Shown here: piece by piece, positions 1 to 12,331 of the stretch
Layout: every line of letters begins with the position of its first letter
Numbering within the stretch: position 1 is the first letter of the stretch
From: Paralithodes platypus
Taxonomy: Eukaryota; Arthropoda; Malacostraca; Decapoda; Lithodidae
Direction of reading: 5' to 3'
Assembly (NCBI GenBank): GCA_032716605.1
Contig: CM064519.1
Location: forward strand, 32,953,113-33,017,112
Length of the DNA: 64,000 nt
Notes under the pieces: model-generated
Databases searched by the model: none
What the model saw: only the letters and a program-made list of their open reading frames with translations
What the model was told of the DNA's origin: nothing
Program-made: the position numbers and the translations under genes

Positions 1-2748
1 TGACGCGTTGATGAGGTAGTTACGATATTTACGAGTGCTGAAGTAGATGGGGATGATGGGGGCAAACATCACGGACCCCTCTGCTTCCTTCTTAATAGTA
101 TAATTGCTCGCCCATATTTCGCTCTTCTTCCTTTGTGTAATTAGCGTAATTACTTCAGACAGACTATTAGGCAATATTGAAGTACTAAGACATCATTCAT
201 CTAAAAAGCAGACGTAATACTTATTTTTCTAATTGCAAGATATATATTATTGATCGCACTTTAAGTGTTTGCTTTGACACAAGCTTTCTTATAATCCAGT
301 GAACTGGCCAACCCGTTTGGAGATGCTAACAACGACGATTTACTTCGCAACAATACATTTAGGTTATGGAGTTCGTCGACATAATAGTTAAAATCTTACG
401 TAACTCGCAAACATACCATTCACATACAATGCAACCATTCAAGTTAAGCAGCTTAATTATATATAATTTATTGTGAATTTTATAGTTTAAATGTATTTAA
501 TTTGTTCCGATTTTGTCCCTTTATTAGTTTTCCAATTATCAGGAATACTTGTTCTTTAAATGTTGAAGCAATTGTGATTTGCCGACCTGTGTTTGGCCAC
601 CTGTCCTTCTCACCAGTTTCGTAATCTGCAAGCTATCTACGTAATCCTGCTTAGTATCTCCTTACTCTTATTCTACCCAGTTAATTAAGCTCTCTCTCTC
701 TCTCTTTCTCCCGCCCTTCACCTGGTCCCCTAGAGTGTCATTATCAGTAATAACACGCTGATAAAAATACTTTGATGGGCGACGTGGGAAACAACTGCTG
801 TATGACGACAGCAATCGAACATACAATTACAATTAAAACAGTATAATGAATAATTAGTACGAGGTAAGAAACTGAGATGTGAGGCAGGTAAAACACGAAA
901 AACAAAAATAAAAATAAGCTGTATTTAGTTCAAAGACCTTGCTAAAAATGCTTAAAATCACAACCTTCTATATAATGTATTTAGTGTTTTGATATATTTC
1001 CTCATAATTCTTACATGATAAATGGATTACAACCATCATCTTCCTCTCCCGTACCACAAATATTCAACTAGTATCGCCAAGTATCACCAAGTACTTCAAA
1101 AATCTGACTCCACTACCATTCTGCTATATTATCCATCTAGCGACCAGAATCTTACCACCGCCACCACACTGTATCACCGTCAACTTGACAAAATTATGCG
1201 AAGCATCTCGAGCATCTCATAAAAACCTGATACTGGCGCCCCTGCAAGACAGCTCACTCAGGAGCGGTATTTTGCAATTCCTCGCCATGCAAAATTACAT
1301 CAATAAACTCGGTACTCCCAAGTGTAGGTCGGTTAGGCAATAGGGTAATTTCCATTGATTATGACGAAGATGTGTGGCAATACGTGTTTGGCAGTGATAC
1401 CGTAAAATACATCTAGGAGTGAAATTATGAATCTGGTTGCTTGATACCAGTCATTTTCTCCGGCGGTAATATTAATGCAAACGAGACCCAGGGGTGATGA
1501 GGCACACAGGGAGCATCTTATTGCAGCTGGTTCATCTTCCACGCCCGTAATTTACCCCTCTCGAGACATGCAAAACTGGTATTGAAGTTAGCTCGTCTGT
1601 AGCACGCTAGTTGAGGCGATGCAAAGATCACAACAATCAGCGCAGGCCGAACCACTGTCATTATCGTAACTAGAGCTCCCGGTGCAGAAGAAAGATAGCT
1701 GTTAGCCAGGCCTAGCCAAAGGGGGGGCCACTGGACGAAGGAGGATGTAAAGACTATCATTCACGCTCAGTTTGACCTGTTAGTTGAAGGTTACATTCTT
1801 AAACATGTGAGAAGGGCGTTGCGAATTTGAGAACGATAATTTGATATTACTTATTGCACTCATCAATACTAAGAATTAATTGTAAAAGGCTTCATAATAT
1901 GACTGTGAGAAATATACAAGCAGGTTTGGAAATTCGGATTTGCATAAACTGTTACACCACCAATGTAGATTATCAATCTGGCCTTAAAAGTACTTCACTT
2001 AACAGCCTGCGCATTGTAAATATCAGTTTGATAGTGTTTTTGAATGATTGGATAGTTTATACAAATCTGGAAGATCTCTAGAACCCCCCCAAAACAATAA
2101 TTAAGATGTTTAAAATATGATGTTCACTATTCAGACTGCTAGGCCAACATGAGGAAAAGTGGCACCCTTAAGAGTGTAGCGAAGGGGTAATTTATTTATG
2201 TTTATTATTATATTAATATTAGTGTTATTATTATTATAGTTATTTTTTTTTTTTTATCTTATAGATCTCTTGGATGCCTTTATTTCTGCCTAATGTAAGA
2301 AAGAGCATTCGTGAAAACTTAATTCGAAGTGCAGTACATTACACTTGGTGACTGGGGAGAATATATTTGACTAAAGGTATTGTTAATATATCGAATAAGC
2401 ATGTGCAGAAACACACCCAATCTATCTGGAATGTCTTTGCTCAATAAAATAACGTTATTCCAAAGGCAAAACAAATACAACAAAACACAAATTAGACCAA
2501 TGAACAACATCCGAACGTACGAGATACCAAACACCAGGGACACGGCCAAGGACACAAAACAAACAAACAAAATTATAATCAGATAAGAATACAAATAAAT
2601 AAATGGGGGTCGGCGATTTTTCCGACAACTCAATTAGGAATACAAGGTCTAGAGAGGTTCCCCGCTCGTCGTGGTCAGCCCTAGACGTGAGGGGCAAGAG
2701 AAATGACGGAGGGGAGTATAATACAAGGCAGGGGGTGGTGTGAAAAAT
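1..2748. other. AT-rich intergenic sequence, no gene recognised
   Basis: I see no convincing coding exon here. Short open frames exist on both strands but lack recognisable domains. The stretch from about 1,220 to 1,760 is more GC-balanced and looks like unique sequence. There is a short CT tract near 690-706 and a T run near 2,240-2,256. Nothing else is supported. Confidence 0.6.
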
Positions 2749-2888
2749 AGGTAGGTAGGTAGGTAGGTAGGTAGGTAGGTAGGTAGGTAGGTAGGTAGGT
2801 AGGTAGGTAGGTAGGTAGGTAGGTAGGTAGGTAGGTAGGTAGGTAGGTAGGTAGGTAGGTAGGTAGGTAGGTAGGTAGGTAGGTAGGT
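2749..2888. repeat. (AGGT)n tetranucleotide microsatellite, about 35 units
   Basis: An uninterrupted array of AGGT units runs for about 140 bp, followed by a short AGAT-type tract near 2,911-2,926. Read on the - strand it is open in every frame (Thr-Tyr-Leu-Pro repeats), which explains spurious long frames there; no protein is inferred. Confidence 0.97.
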
Positions 2889-4117
2889 ATACAGGTAGAG
2901 AGAGCTCGGTCGATAGATAGATAGATATAAAAGTATATAGCGATACTCAACAAAATATATATCAGAAATGAGCAAATATTCGATAAGAGACATTTTCATA
3001 TGAATTAAAATATTATATTAAACCAATATAAATAAAGCCAATATATATATATCAGTGTACTTGAATGAATCAGCGACAGACATTGACAAAGTAGTACAAC
3101 AAAACTTACGCGCAATTACAACAACATAAACATAAATACATACACAAGTAGTAAACGCCAACTAATATTAGATTATAAACATATCGGTACATATGGAACG
3201 TGTCGGAGAAAGTTTAGACTGTATAGGCACCTAACCATAAACAATACAGACCATACCCGCGGAAAACCCCATGTCCCCTTTCCACCAACCCCAATCATAA
3301 CTATATCTCTCCCAATGTTATATTAAATTTGTGTTTGTGTGTTCATGTTTATCGTTCTTATAATTTTAATTGCCATACTGTAGAATTCGTTATAAATATT
3401 TCGTTTTTAGTGTGCTCTATATTCATTTCAACTTAATATACAGTTGTTATTGTGAAATATAATCTTATATTTAAAATGCGTTTTTTTCTTTTTCTTGTGA
3501 GTAATTAAGAAACAAAAGGCAACGCTGCATGTAACTGCCTGTAACTCTGTGTTATTTTGGATTTTCTGAACCTTTCATGACTTCCCCCAAAGTATTCCAT
3601 ATGTACCCGCTTTGTATTGACTCTCCGTCTTACATCGCACCTTTCTTTCGATATTCCTATCTTTCCAAAATATATAAATATTTGTCTTACTCTTAGTAAT
3701 GATTTGCTTATTTTTTTCATATTTTTTACTTTGGCTAGTTCTTACTATCCATTTGAAATTTCTACCACATAACCGAATATATCCAGTCTCAATACACTTA
3801 TTATACTTTATCTGGCATTCCTGCTCTCCGTCGCTTGTTCCTCCCAGCATACACAAATTCTCAGATTATATCTCATTTGTCACTATACTTTCACCATGCC
3901 CAGTTTTCCTTTGGTGTTCCAAACCTCTCACGTTATTTATTAACTCTGTTATAACTATATTTACTTCATCCCCAGTTTGGGTTCGACATTCCACCCCTCC
4001 CACGATATATTTGTGTTGCTCCCACGACCCCTCCAGTGAGCCCCCCAGAGAAAGGACCCCAAAGTACCGAGGTGGGCTACTCGTAACGACCGCCACGGAA
4101 ACTCTAAATTACTCAAA
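2889..4117. other. AT-rich intergenic sequence
   Basis: No coding or repeat structure that I can name. The sequence becomes richer in C and G from about 3,980 to 4,200, just around a possible short exon described separately. Confidence 0.5.
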
Positions 4118-4129
4118 ATGGCAGCCGCG
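4118..4129 (+). other. possible first coding exon: start codon followed directly by a splice donor
   Basis: An ATG in acceptable context (AAAATGG) is followed by three codons (Ala-Ala-Ala) and then GCG|GTAAGT, a strong match to the metazoan 5' splice site. The preceding 100 bases are unusually GC-rich for this window, as a promoter or 5' leader could be. The arrangement fits a very short first coding exon, but a start codon next to a donor can arise by chance and no downstream exon was identified. No function can be given. Confidence 0.2.
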
Positions 4130-4329
4130 GTAAGTCCTCCTGGCAAGCAATTTTGACTAATAATAGGGGGTGGCGGGCCCCTCGCTGTATAGGCCTAGGC
4201 TTGATGGCTCTATCACGGGACCCTACAGGTAACTTTGGGCTCCACTTATTTCTCCCTGGTCGGATTTCACATTCCTTGGCAATTTTCTTAGTCATAAAAA
4301 TTTGCAAAGGTTATTATTGTAATTTAACT

Positions 4330-4371
4330 TATCTATCTATCTATCTATCTATATATATATATATATATACA

Positions 4372-4406
<35 letters not shown>
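4330..4406. repeat. (ATCT)n/(AT)n compound microsatellite
   Basis: ATCT units pass into AT units, interrupted once by a CAGT. Similar AT arrays occur at 4,837-4,864 and 5,933-5,984. There is no coding meaning. Confidence 0.95.
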
Positions 4407-4407
<1 letters not shown>

Positions 4408-5929
4408 TACTAATAATAATAAATATATAATCTCGTATGGCATCATAGTCATGTTAATGTAATAATCTATTTGCCGAATAATGTTGAATAGCGTCTGAAT
4501 TTGTAATGGCATTGGTATTGTTTATCATTTGATACGAATACAATTAATATAATTGAGCAGTTGTACACCTACAAATAAAGTTCATAAAATACAATGTATA
4601 TGGACTACATTAAACTATGATTTTTATAATAATTTGCTACAGAAGAACTTTCGAAGTACAACGCATTATATAAATCAAGCTCATGGTTACTGAAAATGGC
4701 AAAGGAACGTATACCGTAGCTCACTGCACTTTGTAACGTTGTTATCTAAAGCCACACATGTCATCAGATATTAATATTTATATATATTTATGTGATATTC
4801 ATTTGCTTCGTTGTTTTTACTTCACCAGAATTTCGTGTATATATATATATATATATATATATATTACCTACAGCTTCGAGCATTCCTTTAAAACTCCCTC
4901 TCTACTTCCTTCCAGTAATATTTCCTCTGTACAACGGTCGTGTTTTTGAAGTTCCTACTTTCCATCTTACTGATAAGATATACTTTTCTCATTCCTCTTT
5001 GTATTGTCGTGTTATCGTGAACATACACTTTCTTCTTAAATATTTACTTCCCTCTCCATTCGAAGTTTCATCTTCATTCTATTGCCTCCCCTCTCTGTAC
5101 TTCCTTGCCTTTATGCCCTAGCATCTCTATTTCTTTCTTCCTTCTTCTAGTTTTGTCTTGCGTTCCTCCTTCTTTCCCTTTTCCTACCTTCTTCCTTCCC
5201 CCTTTCTATATTCTTCTACATTTTGCCTTCCTGTCTTCCTTCCGTCCACCTTTCTCTCCTTTCTTTCCTCTACCTCCCCCCTGCTTTCCCTACTGTAGCG
5301 AAGGAAGGAAGGAAGGGAGGGAATTCAGCCCCCCATTAGTGATTCATCTCGCTCCGTCAGGCGGCCCTCATTCTTCACCCCACCTCTCTTGAGACACGGA
5401 GGAGGAGGAAGACGTGGAAGAAGAAGAGAAACGAAGAGAATTAAGACGTGGCAAAATATAGAAGTAGGAGGAGAAGGAAGAAGAAAAAGACATGAACGAA
5501 AGAGTGTAACAAAAGACGAAAAAATAGAGGAATTGGCGAATACGAAAAGCATGACAAAGACGACGAAGTGGAGGAATAGAAGATAAAGAAAATAGTAATC
5601 TCCTAACGCCTCCTCTAGCCTAATCTAAAAGATTATAAGTATGTTATGACAAGTTACCCGTATACATACATCCAACCTGATTCTTATGTCCTACCGGAAC
5701 TTCGCAGCTTACCGACAAGTCATTATTTTGCTCATGTATATCAATGTTAATTACTATAAGATAATAACACAACTATGAAAAAAGCTTCTTGAAAATATGA
5801 AAACATTCAGCTTATTAAATTGCAACTAAATTGAATTAGGTTTGCAATCAATGTAATATTTTGATAATACATTTATTGTAAACTTATTCATTCACTTCAT
5901 TTATATTGAATATATACATACATACTTAT

Positions 5930-5932
<3 letters not shown>
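4407..5932. other. intergenic; pyrimidine-rich block followed by purine-rich block
   Basis: From about 4,880 to 5,298 the + strand is dominated by C and T (many TTCC/CTTC words). Near 5,300 it flips to a G/A-dominated stretch that continues to about 5,590 with a short mixed interval. The rest is plain AT-rich sequence. Open frames through this block have low-complexity composition (Phe/Leu/Ser/Pro or Arg/Glu/Lys) and are not taken as genes. Confidence 0.6.

Positions 5933-5984
<52 letters not shown>
5933..5984. repeat. (AT)n microsatellite
   Basis: Uninterrupted AT dinucleotides over about 50 bp. Confidence 0.97.
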
Positions 5985-5990
<6 letters not shown>

Positions 5991-6302
5991 AAATAAATGA
6001 AATGAGTAATCATTAATTAATGCAGAACCCTGAACCCCCAACAACGCAGGTGTTAAAGTCTGTGTATATCATACAGAAATTAATTAATTTTTCTTTCATT
6101 TTTTCAGTCGCAGCTCAGCTAATTAACTCAACACATATTCAGTCAGGATATAAAACCCCTCACATGCTAATATTGTACATATATATACTGTATATATACA
6201 GTATATATACAGAGAGACAGAGAGAGAGTTTATGCTCTTTCATTTTTGAGTAATTTTGACGACTTGGAGTACTAAACACAGTACAGGTAAGCAAAACAAA
6301 TA

Positions 6303-6665
6303 TAAAACACTATCTGGTTACTTTGATATTATTTTTAAATAGTTTGAGGATATTTCTTCCTTTTGACATTTTCGAGCAATGCATTTAAGTTCGTCCCCTA
6401 GGTCCTAGGTCCCTAGGATAACAAAACCGCCTTCCCAGCTTCCTTCAAACTAAATCAATATTTGTAAACTTTGTCGATGGAAAACTGGATTTCTTTAATT
6501 AAATTTACAGACTCGTTATCGCTCGCCAAGAAAAATATCGACGTTTGATTGAGGTGAAATGGCTTATCCTCGCCAAACTTATGGGTGAATCATTTTAAAA
6601 TCCCCAAATTAATGGAGCAAAACAGGCGAGGTCCAAAAGACGTCCTTCCAACCAAAACGGGTTAA
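6303..6665 (+). mobile_element. family C short TTAA-type element, copy 1
   Basis: It starts with AACACTATCTGG, as do copies at 8,876 and 14,236, and ends at GGGTTAA. Inside are the family C landmarks in order: a CGAGCAATG word, CTAGG...AACAAAACCGCC, TTTGT.GATGGAAAA, the shared core CGTTATCGCTCGCCAAG, AAAAATATCGAC, and two spaced repeats ending in ATTTTAAAATC-like words. The left TTAA is degraded to TAAA. It has no reading frame and is non-autonomous. Confidence 0.75.
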
Positions 6666-7087
6666 GCTCTAATAAAATATCAACCATCCCTCAATAATGA
6701 TTGTGAATTCAAGTTTGTTTTCATATTATGATAGAAAATATCAGTTTACTTGTAAATATAAGTTTGTTATTTTGTTTCGAAATATATAACGCTAAATCAC
6801 GTTAAACATGTCAAACTATAATTTGATTTGTTGAATAAGCATCAATGTGGTGAATAGTTGTAAATAGATCATCGATTTGGACAGAAATAAATGTTATGGT
6901 CTTTCAATAACGACACCAATGGCGTCAGAACACAGTAGAGCAGAGACGCAATGACTAAAATAATATATTAAAGATACCGATTTAATGGCCATAATCTATC
7001 AACTTCTATTCGTATGTACAGGTAATCTACCCAAATGTTTATATTTTGCTGTCAAGCCAAACGACTAGGATCATGGGAGAAACCAAA
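6666..7087. other. AT-rich intergenic sequence
   Basis: No gene or repeat recognised. Confidence 0.5.
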
Positions 7088-7195
7088 TATAACCCCTACT
7101 GTACCGGCGGTCTTTTACATTATATAACCCCTACTGTACCGGCGGTCTTTTACATTATATAACCCCTACTGTACCGGCGGTCTTTTACATTATAT
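7088..7195. repeat. 35-bp tandem repeat, three perfect copies
   Basis: Units start TATAACCCCTACTGTACCGG and repeat exactly every 35 bp three times. The unit lies at the left edge of a dispersed repeat whose diverged relative is at about 42,046-42,200. Confidence 0.95.
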
Positions 7196-7305
7196 TCTTA
7201 CTGTATTTAGACCATTTTGTGCAGTTTAAGAAGGATGTGCGGTAGTAAAAATGGGTAAGCGAGATCGTTCGAAGCCTGTTTATTGCTGGAGGACCTTTAT
7301 AAAGT
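7196..7305 (+). repeat. dispersed repeat, unit related to 42,046-42,200
   Basis: The words ATTTAGACCATTTTGTGCAG and GAAGGATGTGCGGTAG match ATTTAGACGATTTTGTAAAG and GAAGGATATATGGTAG at about 42,106-42,140 in the same order and spacing. This marks an old interspersed or satellite-like repeat rather than unique sequence. Confidence 0.7.
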
Positions 7306-7466
7306 GAATACAATCGTCTAATAGTAGCCAGAATACAATCGTCTAACAGTAGCCAGAATACAATCGTCTAACAGTAGCCAGAATACAATCGTCTAACAGT
7401 AGCCAGAATACAATCGTCTAACAGTAGCCAGAATACAATCGTCTAACAGTAGCCAGAATACAATCG
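7306..7466. repeat. 25-bp tandem repeat, six copies plus a partial
   Basis: The unit begins GAATACAATCGTCTAACAGT and ends AGCCA. The first copy differs at one base (AATAG for AACAG); the next five look identical, and a seventh breaks off after GAATACAATCG. The near-identity indicates recent expansion. Confidence 0.96.
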
Positions 7467-7668
7467 AAAGAACGGCTCCGGCACTGTACGGGATAACACA
7501 CTAAGTTGTGTAACATGCTCTACGCACATTTGTATTATAGCTTATACAAAAGCCTTCTATGTAACTTAGACCCAAATCTGTACCTTATCAAGCAAAATTT
7601 CAGCTAACTTTTGCCCCTTCTCCGGACACCTGCTCTGCTTTAAGACAGCCAGGCAGGCACTAGGGGGG
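7467..7668. other. intergenic sequence
   Basis: No feature recognised except the words ACTGTACGGG near 7,480, which recur at about 42,655 in the related dispersed repeat. Confidence 0.4.
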
Positions 7669-7736
7669 ACACACACACACACACACACACATACACATAC
7701 ACACGCACATGGACACTTGTTGCTTCTGGACCCCGC

Positions 7737-7775
<39 letters not shown>

Positions 7776-7788
7776 ACACTCACACACA

Positions 7789-7871
<83 letters not shown>

Positions 7872-7916
7872 ACACACACACACACACACACACACATGCG
7901 CGCACACATACACAAA
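7669..7916. repeat. (CA)n compound microsatellite
   Basis: Two CA arrays (7,669-7,710 and 7,737-7,900) are separated by a short unique spacer; the second carries scattered CACT and CACG interruptions. Frames reading Thr-His or Val-Cys repeats are artefacts of the array. Confidence 0.97.
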
Positions 7917-8262
7917 CACTCGTACCACCACGGCAGCACCCTCACAACTATTCCTTTGAAGTGATGAGTCCATGCTAGCCAGGTTAATAAATATTAATTC
8001 AGTATATATTTGTATTGATCCCATTAAATACTCATATTTTTCATTTTATGTTTATTAATCTAACGCTAATTTAAAACAAATGTTCATGCATACATTGCAA
8101 TGCACTTTTTCCAAAATGTGTTATCATTGATAAGGCAATTTGCGCAATTTGCTCATGCATGTCAGATCCTCTCTCTTCTCTTTGTCACTACTCAGTACTA
8201 CGCTTCAAGTTTTAAGTTCTTAATGAAAAGGCGTATTTGGTAAAATAATACTGTGGGTGTGT
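7917..8262. other. AT-rich intergenic sequence
   Basis: No gene or repeat recognised. Confidence 0.5.
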
Positions 8263-8875
<613 letters not shown>

Positions 8876-9250
8876 CTGGTCCGACTTCTAGTGGGCTAAT
8901 ATATTATTGAGGATTTTGCTTGCTTTTACCATTTCCGAGCAATATATTTTTAGCTTGTTCCTTAGGCTAACAAAAACGCCTTCCCAAACTTTCTTTAAAC
9001 TAACATAAAACAATCCCACCTATATTTCCTTAAAGCTCAATGTGTATATTTATTTGATAGAAAAATATTCCAGCCAGAGGCAGATTTCTTCAAAGTTACA
9101 GTCTTGCTAACGCTCGCCAAGAAAAATAATCGACACCCGAACTGGGTGAAGCGTCATATTATCGTCAAAGTAACGTGGTGAAGTCTTAAAATCTCCAACC
9201 AAATGGAGCGAAACAGGGGAGATCCAATAAGCTCCCCCTCTGACCAAAGA
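8876..9250 (+). mobile_element. family C short TTAA-type element, copy 2
   Basis: It begins TTAACACTATCTGGTCC and carries, in family C order, CGAGCAATATATTTTTAG, GTTCCTTAGGCTAACAAAA, TTTGATAGAAAAATATTCC, the core GCTAACGCTCGCCAAG, AATAATCGACACC and GTCTTAAAATCTCC. The right end is not sharply defined and is placed after GCTCCCCCTCTG by comparison with the other copies. No coding capacity. Confidence 0.75.
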
Positions 9251-9557
9251 AGAATATTTGGCTGTACGCGGAAAGTAATTTGAGTTTGGTAACTTATGAA
9301 TATTGCTACTGATTTATTCTATAAATTATCAGCACATACAACCTAAATTAGCATTAATTTATGAATACTAATGCATAGAACATCATTCATTACTGGCGAT
9401 GGGCTGGTCTATCAGAGTGAGACCTGAGCGATCTCTGCCATACCCATAGCTTACTCTGACTGTTCCTTTTATTATATATTTTCTAAATCTCAAGTGACGG
9501 CGTCTCTTCCGTGGATTGACCTCCCAATCTACCAAGATTGGAAGCTAAAGCGTCACA
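9251..9557. other. intergenic sequence
   Basis: No gene or repeat recognised. Confidence 0.4.
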
Positions 9558-9807
9558 TTATTCCTTTGCCCCTCAACTTTCTCTTCATAATTGCTGAGGG
9601 GCACAGGGCCCTGGGTGGGGCTTTGGTTTCCCGGGCATTTACGCACCCTCTCAGCTCCCCGCCATGGAGTGGCTTCGGTCACCCAGGCTTTATTGTGGTC
9701 AGCAGGGAGGGTTCTGTGGGGACGCTCGTTTATGGCCTTGGCCTTACTCGGGGCCTTGGGGCTGTTCGGCCAGGCAGCTTGGGGAACAACAACAACAACA
9801 ACAACAT
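9558..9807 (+). mobile_element. family E short interspersed element with (AAC)n tail, copy 1
   Basis: This GC-rich segment of about 230 bp ends in six AAC units. A close copy lies in opposite orientation at 29,886-30,141, so it is dispersed. The head holds TGCCCCTCAACTTTCTC followed by GCTGAGGGGCAC, an imperfect inverted repeat that is perfect (GCCCCTCAGC/GCTGAGGGGC) in the other copy. Body words include GGGCCCTGGGTGGGGC and GGCCAGGCAGCTTGGGG. A simple-repeat 3' tail is typical of SINEs and of 3' fragments of non-LTR elements; no tRNA-type A and B boxes were recognised, so the class is open. Open frames across it are probably fortuitous. Confidence 0.75.
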
Positions 9808-11011
9808 CATTCATTATGTTTACAATATATACTGCATAAATATGATATATATAAATTTATGAGTGATCAGCAATTGCAAACCCACAAATTAAATTATCCA
9901 TGTTATTTCGAACATAACAATGATTTAAACAAAACTAAAGGACAGTATATAGGAGAAGTTTCAATCAGTAAATTACTATGCGGTATACAAAATGTAATTC
10001 ATTATTGATACCAGTTGTAACTGGATAAACTGAAGCATTTTATATAAGCAGTATGCACAAAATGGAAAGCTATGCCCAACATAATAGAACACAAACATAC
10101 ACATCTTTAATAATGTATTAAGAGTAAATACTCTTTGAATGTCGTAACATTGCAAATTATTGAAAATTAATCAATTTGACATCCTCAACAATGTAAACAG
10201 ACTAAATTAAATTATAATAATAAACGGAAACCAAGAGACGTTTAACTTGTGTTATATTCATTTAAACATGGCAATCGTACATTACTAATAAAGTAAACTA
10301 TGAACGCAATCAGTACAAGTAAAATTCCGAGAAGCAATATATAATGAATAAGGTTACTATAACCTTACTGTAATAGAAAAACAAATTTTAAGCCAAAAAC
10401 ATAAATATATAAATGTTTACACATTACAGCAACATAACCAACCCAAAATGTAACTAACGACAATTCGAAAATTAAGAAAGTAAACTCAGTGATACGAATA
10501 AAGCTTAATAATAAATTCCTTCTCTAACCAATACAGTATATACAGAGTGTGCCAACAGCTCGAACCACCGTAGCAACCACTCTCCCTCATCCACCTGTGC
10601 CTGTTTCAGTGATACCAGGCAGTCGGGGGGTGATCAATGGCGTAAACAGATTATAAATAAAATCCCGCGCAGAGAAGAAAGTGCGAACGAAGAGGAAGAG
10701 ACGGGATTAAAATACTACGCTCAAGGGGCTGATGAATTATAATGTCTAGTGCATGAGACAATGGTGAATAAATCCACAGACAGAGAAGTGTCAGATATAC
10801 TTAATGGGAAAATCAATGCGATAATGTTTTGGATAGCAAGGGCAGGAGTTATTTGGAGCAAGAGATTGAAAAACAGTTTGGCAGGTGTTGATGAAAGTAT
10901 GAGTGCCAGGCCCGTAGACTTTCCACAAACGACACTCATTCTAATTTCCCCGCGCAGTAGGGGTGCCGCCAGAGTAAAAGAAGGATGGGAAGAATAGGGG
11001 GGACTTGCGCT
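9808..11011. other. AT-rich intergenic sequence
   Basis: An open frame of about 80 codons on the + strand (10,749-10,997) lacks a recognisable domain and sits among stop-rich sequence, so I do not call it a gene. No other structure was seen. Confidence 0.5.
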
Positions 11012-11347
11012 TTAAGGGGAGGTCTTTAGTTTGTTCCTTAGACCTCCATCAAACTTATAATTACAGCCCCTAGACCCCTTTTCAAGATAAATTTGTACAT
11101 TTTTCGGTAGAAAAATGTCCAGGCCGAAGGCCGGTTCCTCTTAAATTACAGACTCGCTATCGCTCGTCAGGCAAAAATCGACAGCTAAAAGGCACGCAAG
11201 GTCTTAAAAGTGCCATAAATGAGGCGAAAGTTCTTAAAATCGCCAAACTAATGGGGTGAACGTCTTAAAATCTCAAAAGCAATGGGGCTAAACATGAGGG
11301 AGAAAGGGGTCAAGAGAAAAGTCCCTCAAGTGAAGATCTCCCCTTAA
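11012..11347 (+). mobile_element. family B TTAA element, copy 1 (complete)
   Basis: The copy is bounded by TTAAGGGGAGGTC and GATCTCCCCTTAA. In order it has ACCTCCATCAAACTT, CCCCTAGACCCC, AAATTTGTACATTTTTCGGT, AAAAATGTCC, the hairpin GGCCGAAGGCC, the core CTCGCTATCGCTCGTCAGG, AAAAATCGACA, then a subterminal array of about 30-32 bp direct repeats punctuated by TCTTAAAA (ends near 11,202, 11,232 and 11,263). No reading frame exists that could encode a transposase. TTAA at both ends is consistent with a TTAA target duplication as made by piggyBac-type enzymes, though known piggyBac termini usually start CCC rather than GGG. Confidence 0.88.
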
Positions 11348-11710
11348 TGGGTGGGAGAGGTAAAGACGAAAATAATGTGAAACAAAAGACAACCATATCA
11401 TATTACTCAAAGGTTGTGGTTGTGAGAAAAGGGGACACACACAAACATAGAGTAAGCAAAAGAATAATTATCTTAATTATATGTAGGGAAAGCAAGGAAG
11501 GAGATAATCAAGTCCATACAATAAATGTACATAAATTATGACATGGGCCATTATAAAAAAAAAAATATGTTTTCTTGAACCCAATATCTCGCGGGGCACC
11601 AACTACCAGCCATCAGAATGCGTGCAGTAGCGGAGGAAGCGTGACTGCACCTTATTATAGTCTCCCACTTAATTGATATTACGATAAGTTACAGAACTCG
11701 GGGAAGGGGT
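11348..11710. other. intergenic sequence
   Basis: Only an A run near 11,556-11,565 was noted. Confidence 0.4.
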
Positions 11711-11776
11711 TGAATTTGATAGCATGAATTTGATAGCATGAATTTGATACCATGAATTTGATACCATGAATTTGAA
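11711..11776. repeat. 14-bp tandem repeat, four copies plus partial
   Basis: The unit TGAATTTGATAGCA repeats; the third and fourth copies carry ATACCA instead of ATAGCA. Confidence 0.93.
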
Positions 11777-12022
11777 TAGGACAATATAATATTCTGGCAG
11801 TTACAGATGGACTGACGCATTATGATGTTTTGTGCATGATGCGTTAGGCAATGATGACTTTTGATAAGTACAGTAGTTCGAAGGGAATAAGAAACTAGTC
11901 TATGGCATCTACCTTTTATGAAGAAGTAGTATAGTTAACTTACAACTAAATATTTTACATTTTGTTGTATTAATATTTACTGGGAGTGAATGAAAAATTG
12001 GCCCCATGCAGCAATCGGGAAT
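11777..12022. other. intergenic sequence
   Basis: No feature recognised. Confidence 0.4.
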
Positions 12023-12184
12023 GATTATATACTGTAGATACTATAGAACATATAATTATATACTGTAGATACTATAGAACATATAATTATATACTGTAGA
12101 TACTATAGAACATATAATTATATACTGTAGATACTATAGAACATATAATTATATACTGTAGATACTATAGAACATATAATTATT
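12023..12184. repeat. 31-bp minisatellite, about five perfect copies
   Basis: The unit ATTATATACTGTAGATACTA plus eleven bases repeats without visible differences about five times. Each unit holds short inverted words (TACTGTA, CTATAG). The perfection implies recent expansion. Confidence 0.95.
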
Positions 12185-12331
12185 GAATTCGTGGGAGGTG
12201 TTATGCAGTATATATATAAAGATGGATCAAGTGCTTGGGAATAATTAGAACGTTATTGACAGTGTTGATGTGTTTTCGTTACGAGATGGATTGACTTTCA
12301 AATGGGTGGGTTACCCTGTAGGTGAAATAAC

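Noticed and set aside
2649..2999. Tyr-Leu-Pro-Thr repeat protein
   Set aside because: Translation of the (AGGT)n array.
7306..7466. CRISPR-like array of 25-bp repeats
   Set aside because: Repeats are contiguous with no spacers.
7566..8024. Cys-Val or Thr-His repeat proteins
   Set aside because: Translations of (CA)n microsatellite in different frames.
9494..10008. Protein-coding gene with matching copy at 29.6-30.1 kb
   Set aside because: The similarity comes from a dispersed element with an (AAC)n tail; frames run through the tail into unrelated flanks.
10749..10997. 82-codon + strand gene
   Set aside because: No recognisable domain, an opposing frame of similar size on the other strand, no splice or promoter context.
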